From Mangifera indica (Eukaryota > Streptophyta > Magnoliopsida > Sapindales > Anacardiaceae): a DNA stretch of 64,000 bases. The notes beneath the pieces were generated by a model. That model was not told where the DNA came from. It did not search any database and was given only the letters and a program-made list of their open reading frames with translations. The stretch spans positions 186,001-250,000 of the forward strand of contig NW_025401096.1 in the NCBI RefSeq assembly GCF_011075055.1. The letters are read 5' to 3'. Position 1 is the stretch's first letter. Each line of letters begins with the position of its first letter. This document shows, piece by piece, positions 58,390-64,000 of this stretch. Position numbers and translations under genes: made by a program.

Positions 58390-58619
58390 TAAGTAGCTAA
58401 GCAAGTTAATATACACATGGTCATCTTGGGAATTGTGGACCAACTCGTGACTAATTAATATCTTCATTCATGGTCCACAAGAGATATCCACATGACTGTC
58501 AATTCAAATAAACAAGCGCTTCATTCGTTCATTTTTATTGCACACATCAAATACGTAAAACAAATTTAACCACGTATCTTAGAATCTCTTTTACGATTTC
58601 AATGCATTTAACCTCCTAA

Positions 58620-58780
58620 ATCCACTCATAATCATAAGTTTAAATAAATAATATTACAAATATTCTACCTTAAATATTTAATTAAATATTTAAATAATAT
58701 ATTATTATATGATTAATTATAATTTAAACTCATTCAATCACACATAAATACATAATTTAAATATTTAAAACTAGATATAT
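58620..58780. mobile_element. Possible diverged copy of the small AT-rich MITE
   Basis: TTATATGATTAATTATAATTTAAACTCATTCAATCACACATAAATAC shares order and words with the interior of the repeats at 39575 and 43960. The ends are not clear. It lies at the 3' side of the PLAC8 gene. Confidence 0.35.
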
Positions 58781-58847
58781 ATAATTTTATCAATTTTTTA
58801 CTCTATAAACTTTAGGAATACGCAACATTTCTCCCACAGAGGATTTT

Positions 58848-59598
58848 CTATCTTTTCATGTCAGTTTCCATAGAGGGAGGAACAGCTCCCATGGCCACTC
58901 CCCGATTTCGCCTTTCAACATTACCCTGCCATCCTGTAGAAAGTTCCAAGACGATCAGAACATGATAACCCAATTCATAATTAAAAATTTCAATAAAAAT
59001 TTCATTAATCCATTTCATATATATAAATACGTACCAATGGACATGTCAAATCAACGGCTCCGGAGCTCTCGATATTCTTGACAAAGGGCACATGTCTCGC
59101 AACAAAAATGAACCAAGCAGTCGCAACAAGGGCTCTCCTCTAGCTTGAACTGCTGCCGCATCTTCGTGCGATAAAAGCAGGAGTAGCAAAATGTAAAACC
59201 AGTCACGGCAGCAAGTAAAAAATAAAGCACTCCTGCTGTTCCACAGGCTGCAGTAAAAACAAAGAATCATTAGATTATATGATAACACGTTAGTGTTTTA
59301 ACTCGTTGTTGGTTGGTTGCTTACAGGTATATCCTTGGTCTGCAATCTCAGCAACTCGTCCAAAAGTGATGCATGGACACCAAAACGTCAAGCAGCCTGC
59401 TAAACAATAAACATATTAATCATTTTGAAGCCTTGTCAATGGAATAATTAACTTACAGCTTGAGCAGTCAGAGAAGCAGTCGCAAAGTCCAGAAGACCAA
59501 GCTCCTAATGTGGGTTGGTGCTGGAAGGCTTGAGCCAGCGGGACTCCGGTTGCTGCGCCGTACTGATCGAATTCCTGATTGGGGTTTGTTGCGTTCAT
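58848..59598 (-). pseudogene. PLAC8-domain gene (PLANT CADMIUM RESISTANCE / cell number regulator type) with one premature TGA
   Basis: PLAC8/PCR proteins are small Cys-rich membrane proteins linked to divalent metal efflux or organ size. Four exons: 59598-59457, 59396-59325, 59247-59035 and 58933-58848, all with GT/AG borders joining in frame (170 residues if uninterrupted). Exon 1 reads MNATNPNQEFDQYG.. then WSSGLCDCFSDC. Exons 1-2 form the CCxxxxCPC motif (CCLTFWCPC) and [15 protein letters not shown]. Exon 3 has the hydrophobic [15 protein letters not shown] segment, then [19 protein letters not shown] and RELRSR. There TGA (59053-59051) replaces the Gly codon expected in RELxxRGFDM; FDMSIG and exon 4 (WQGNVERRNRGVAMG..) remain open to TAG at 58850-58848. 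The product would stop after 136 residues, losing 34. This could be a recent pseudogene, an allele, a truncated but active protein, or a sequence error. Confidence 0.88.
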
Positions 59599-62500
59599 GG
59601 CTTTGAAGGATTGGAATTCTATTGAAAATGCTATGAGAAGAAAGTCGATGTGCATCCAAAACAATTAAAGGAGTGACAGAAGCGACCCACTCACAGAAAG
59701 ACCCCAAAATTTATTTGCTTCATAATTTCCAAATTCCAATGCATCAGAAGTTAAAACGATTTTTCAGAGGTTGATACAAAGTTTTACTCAAATAAAAAGT
59801 ATTTGATTCAGAGTTTAGAATGTCAAAATTAAGGATCATTTGAATCAGATTATGAAAAAAATGTTTTAATTCAATTTAAATTTATAGTTTGAATTCATAA
59901 TTCAAATTTGTGATTCGAATTTGCTATTTATTGAAGAAATAAAGTTGTTTTACTTAATAATGGACAAAACGATATCATTTTATAATAAACTATGAATTTG
60001 AGTAATTAATTCAAACCAAATTGAGTCAAACTCCATTTAACTTGAAATTTGACTTGATTTAAATAACATGTTGATTTTTTGGCTCAAACATCAATCGAAT
60101 TGAGCCAAGTCAAATTGAGTCAAATCGATTTCTAAGAACAAACTAACTTAATTTGAGTCTAACCCTACATGTTTTAACCAATGTTTTCATTTGTATGCTA
60201 ATTGGATTAAAAATGATATTCAAAATAATTTGGACTCATTAAAATATGAAATTTTGATTAAATTTAGGGATTTTAAAATTTTTAGCATTATTTTAAACTG
60301 TGTACATTTACCTTAAGCCTAAATAAAAATACCATAATAATAATTTATTTTTCCAAAATATGCTCCTTGAACGTGATCCATACAAAAAAGTTCTCTATTT
60401 TTTACTGTAACTTTTTCTTAGTAACTTTAGAAGACATTTTGTGTTAATAAAAAATAATTGAAGTAGTAAAAAACTTTGAAAAATAATTAAAGCACATGTG
60501 ATTAAATAGCATTCACGTGAAAAATAAACGAAGCAACAAGCCATTATAAGGATTCTGCATCTGTAGAGTGCTTCTACTTGCATATGTTGTGCTGCTTTGC
60601 ACCTAAATTGCAGAGTGATAGGAACCTGGGACTGTTAAATTAGAAAGACATTGATTACTTATAATTTAAGTAGAATGTTATTGTCATATTCTTATCAACA
60701 TTAATCTTAAAACCCTGAAATTGGCAGTTTTATGGTGCACTTTTTTCCTTGAGTATTAATTGTTCTACCATTTTCCCTATGTTTATTTGTGTTTTAAATA
60801 CCCTGTCGATTCATAACTGTTTATGGACAAATGGTTGTTATTTTACGTAGACAAGTATTAAAGGAGGGAAGATTTTGTCATAAGGACGTGATTGCATTTA
60901 CAGCGAAATTTGTAAATCCAATGACTAGTGAGATGTTATGGACGGTAACATCAAGGGTTGGCGTAGAGGTTAACCTTGATGTTGATGTCAATCCTTTTTC
61001 TATGGATTAAAAAACATCATGACTCATATCAATAATATGTGCTCTAATTATTGTTTAAAGTTTCTTATCATTTTAATTATTTTTTATTAACACAAGATGT
61101 CTTTTAAAGTTATAAAAAAAAAAGAGAAAATTTTTCTGTATGGATAATATTAAGAGAGATTATTGTTATGATATTTTTGTTTAGGTCAGATAAATGATAT
61201 ATATATAAAAAATTTAAAATAAAGGTAAAAATTTGAATATCCCTTAAATTTAAGTGAATATTATGTTTAATTGTTTATTTTTGTTATGACATGCACACTA
61301 ATATAGAAGTTTGAATAAGATAAACTATCAATTGAACATAAAATTTATGGGTTTGTACCTGTTTGATCGTAGTTTATAGAAGTCCGAAGCTCCAATCAGA
61401 TTTAAAAGATCACTGAATTGGCTTTCGATTTTCGATCAAACCTGCCAATCCGATTTAAAACTATGATTTTAACATGTATTTTAACAAGAATAGGATGAGG
61501 AAGTAAAGATTGGAAGTCGATGGCCATCAGATTTGACTGGTTTAGTGAATTATAGCTAATTACGGCTTCGGTTTTGATGACTACATTTATCATAAAGAGA
61601 GAAGTTTAAGGTCCATCAAAAATTATTTGAAACTTTATTACTTGATGCTAAGTGGCGATCATCCTCCATTTGCTAATTGAAAGTTTTAAATATAAGATGG
61701 AACATACACCACGTAGACACGGTCGTGCTGTGCTCGTTGCGGCCCTCCATGCCATGTCATAGTTTGTGTGCATGACAAGACTCGATACACAGTTAAGGCC
61801 CTAAAAACCATGCCTCTGTGAGTCTTTAATAGAGTGGTCCACGTGTTTTGCAGATAGACGTGTAATATTATGTGTATTTTATTTTAATTTTTATATTTTT
61901 TGCAAGTTGGGTTGGACCTTAAAGCTCAAGATAGCCTATGGTCTAACATAATTCACAAAATTATGGGTTGTTCCCACTGCAGGTCGATTGTGGGCTGGCT
62001 TTACCCTTTGGACATATATTGTTTTTCGGTTTGATCGAAGTGATGGACAAAATTTGCTCACAGTTTTGGTCCTATTGCACTTAACGTTTTAATAATTGGA
62101 TTAGCTCTTGAATTGATCAAAGGCTCAGTTCGGACTGGAACAACACCTAGTATGAAACGTTGGCTAAGAGAACACTATAAGGTACATCCGATGGCGGACC
62201 CAAAAATAAAACTTAGAGGGGTCAAAATTAGATAAATAAATTTAAAATAAAATAAATAGTAATATTTGTATTAATAAAACATTCATTGACAAAACCTTTA
62301 TAATTGTCTTCGACAAGATTTCATTTTTTGAAAGTATTGTATAATGACTTTATTATAAATACAATCAAATACATCATTTCTTTATACATAACTAAGATAT
62401 CATTCAACATTGATCACTTTCTTTATTTCATAAACGATTATTCACAAAATTCATTATTAAAAATGTTCTATCTACACTAGTTATAACAACCGATTAAATC

Positions 62501-62961
62501 AATGTTAATTTTATTAATAAATAAACCAATGGAAACATTTTATTCTTTTTAGTTTTAACCATCACTTTTGCAAGATTTACAATCTTGTTCAATATCTTAA
62601 ATTTGACGTTAGAGCGTATAGTCAAAATATAAATATCAAATTGAGAATCAAGTGTGATGAATTCTAAGTTAGAAAAATATTTTAGAAAAAGCATCGTAAA
62701 ACACATTAATTTTTCTTTATCAAAAACATCAAAATCTTTATTTAGACATAAGTATGTTAAATAAATAAGCAATTTTATATTTATCTTAGTGAAACAATTA
62801 TTCAACTTTTGAAGTTGCATATCCAAAACATTATAAAATTATTTAATGTGATAATAATACATATTTGTGATATGTTGAATCTTGAGTTGTGATTGCTCTT
62901 GAATAAAAATTTATCTATATTTAGAACATCAATAACTTTGAAAGAGTGTTTTGTGATTAAT
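59599..62961. other. Intergenic AT-rich DNA without recognisable genes
   Basis: 59700-59760 may hold the PLAC8 promoter, but no clear TATA box was chosen. 59815-60150 is again rich in AATTTGAATTC-type words. 61690-62010 has GGCCC/GGGTT-rich words (for example CACGTAGACACGGTCGTGC) reminiscent of hAT subterminal DNA. No transposase, RNA gene or host exon could be supported. Confidence 0.45.
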
Positions 62962-63316
62962 TGTTGATAGAAAACAAATTTATATTATTTATTATCATGT
63001 TGTAATTAAATTCCATTTCACATATACTAATACTATACGTGAAAATAAAATTTAAAAGTTTGGTGTGAATGCATGGTAAGCTGCATTTATTGCCTTGGAG
63101 GAAATTTTGTCTATATAAACAACTTCCCCCCTTCATTGTAATGTAGAGTGAGGCACCCAATTAATCATTTTAAGTCATGCTTCTTGCGTTCTCTTTTCAT
63201 TCTTCTGCTTCTTTTTTTTTTTCTGCTTTCATTTACTTTGTTCATCATCTTCTTCTGCTTAAGCTTTTCTTTAATTATAAAATTCTTTACTAAAAAATTG
63301 TATCATATTTATAATA
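62962..63316 (+). mobile_element. Candidate 5' LTR of a Copia element running off the window
   Basis: It starts TGTTGATAGAAAACAAATT, has a TATA box CTATATAAAC at 63111-63120 followed by a C-rich start region and a T/C-rich segment, and ends before ACGTTATCAATACC. That sequence resembles the CGTTATCAGCACGA primer-side sequence of some plant Copia elements. The partner LTR and coding region are outside the window, so this remains a candidate. Confidence 0.4.
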
Positions 63317-64000
63317 CGTTATCAATACCATCACTTCAGGTATATCATAATATTAGTTATTTTTTAATTATTTAATTATTTTGTTTGTATATTACAAATA
63401 CGGATAACTCAGTCATTTTAATTTTTGCTATTTTTTATTTATAATTGTATCCTATCTGCATTTTGAAGTTTACAAAATTATAAATATGGATCTAAAGTCC
63501 TAAATAGTATGAATCTAGAACTGAAGTCTTGAATATTATTTGTAACCCGAAGTTTACAAAATCATAATTTAGACCTGAAGTTTACAAAACCATGAATTTG
63601 GGCCAGAAGTCCTAAATATTATTTGAATATTTATTTTTATTATAATAATTGTATTTGATTTGCAGTATAAAGTTTGTAAAATCGTGATTTTATATATATA
63701 TATATATATATTATAATATCTCAAGTTTCATCAAAGTATTTATTTTATAATAATTATATCATATTTATAACCTAAAGTTTGTATAAATTGTGAAAAATAT
63801 GGACTTGAAGTCTAAAATATAATCATAATACATATTATAATATTCTGAATACTAAATACAAAACTATAAGTTTTGTAAATATGAGATAATATATGAACCT
63901 GAAGTTTTCAAAAATTAATCCCAATATTTTTCTTACAAAATCAGTTGTTTTGTAAATATAAGATAATATTTGAACATGAAGTTTCAAAGATTAACTCAGA
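63317..64000 (+). repeat. Imperfect tandem repeats with GAAGTTTACAAAATYAT units
   Basis: The phrase (CCT)GAAGTTTRCAAAA..AT recurs at about 63466, 63551, 63576, 63667, 63773 and 63912, alternating with GAAGTCCTAAAT. The spacing is irregular (25-130 bp). It follows the candidate LTR and fits a repeat-containing retrotransposon leader. An AT microsatellite lies at 63690-63712. Confidence 0.6.

Overview
The window is nuclear DNA of a flowering plant, almost certainly a eudicot. It is AT-rich and intron-containing, with three host genes among plant-type transposons (Copia retrotransposons, MULE, hAT, PIF/Harbinger-like MITEs). I could not determine the species. Most long open frames are fragments of transposons or simple repeats.

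Host genes. (1) 4357-7982, plus strand: a complete four-exon endo-1,3-beta-glucosidase of family GH17 with a C-terminal X8/CBM43 domain and a probable GPI-anchor tail. (2) 39275-36134, minus strand: a complete two-exon gene for a plant dynein light chain (LC8) family protein, split by a 2.76 kb intron. (3) 59598-58848, minus strand: a four-exon PLAC8 / PLANT CADMIUM RESISTANCE-like gene whose reading frame is interrupted by one TGA near the end of exon 3, although every splice site and the downstream exon are preserved.

Mobile DNA. From 10541 to 20113 lies a 9.6 kb Mutator-like element (MULE) with a perfect 9-bp target-site duplication. It carries two decayed genes that converge on each other: a DUF1985 plus ULP1-type protease gene (plus strand) and a mudrA-type transposase (minus strand). 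Its ends hold inverted subterminal minisatellites and tandemly duplicated promoter-like modules. Abutting it, 20254-31986 is a Copia element (Copia-1) carrying two 2-kb-class solo LTRs and a Harbinger-like MITE. From 44354 to 57915 is a second Copia element on the minus strand (Copia-3), containing a third, TNT1-like Copia element (Copia-2, 45804-49865) and another copy of the same solo LTR, with a related MITE at its right LTR end. A decayed hAT transposase lies at 33252-35395.

Six copies of a foldback family (about 0.6-0.96 kb, termini GGCCAAA...TTTGGCC, long inverted arms, one copy with a perfect 9-bp duplication) are scattered through the window: upstream of the GH17 gene, inside the MULE, inside a solo LTR and in intergenic DNA. 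Two nested insertions give a relative order: host MITE, then Copia-1, then solo LTR, then foldback element; and Copia-3, then Copia-2, solo LTR and MITE.

The remaining DNA (about 8.0-10.5, 32.0-33.2, 39.3-41.9, 42.6-44.3 and 59.6-63.0 kb) is AT-rich intergenic sequence with microsatellites and small MITE remnants. I saw no tRNA, rRNA or CRISPR.
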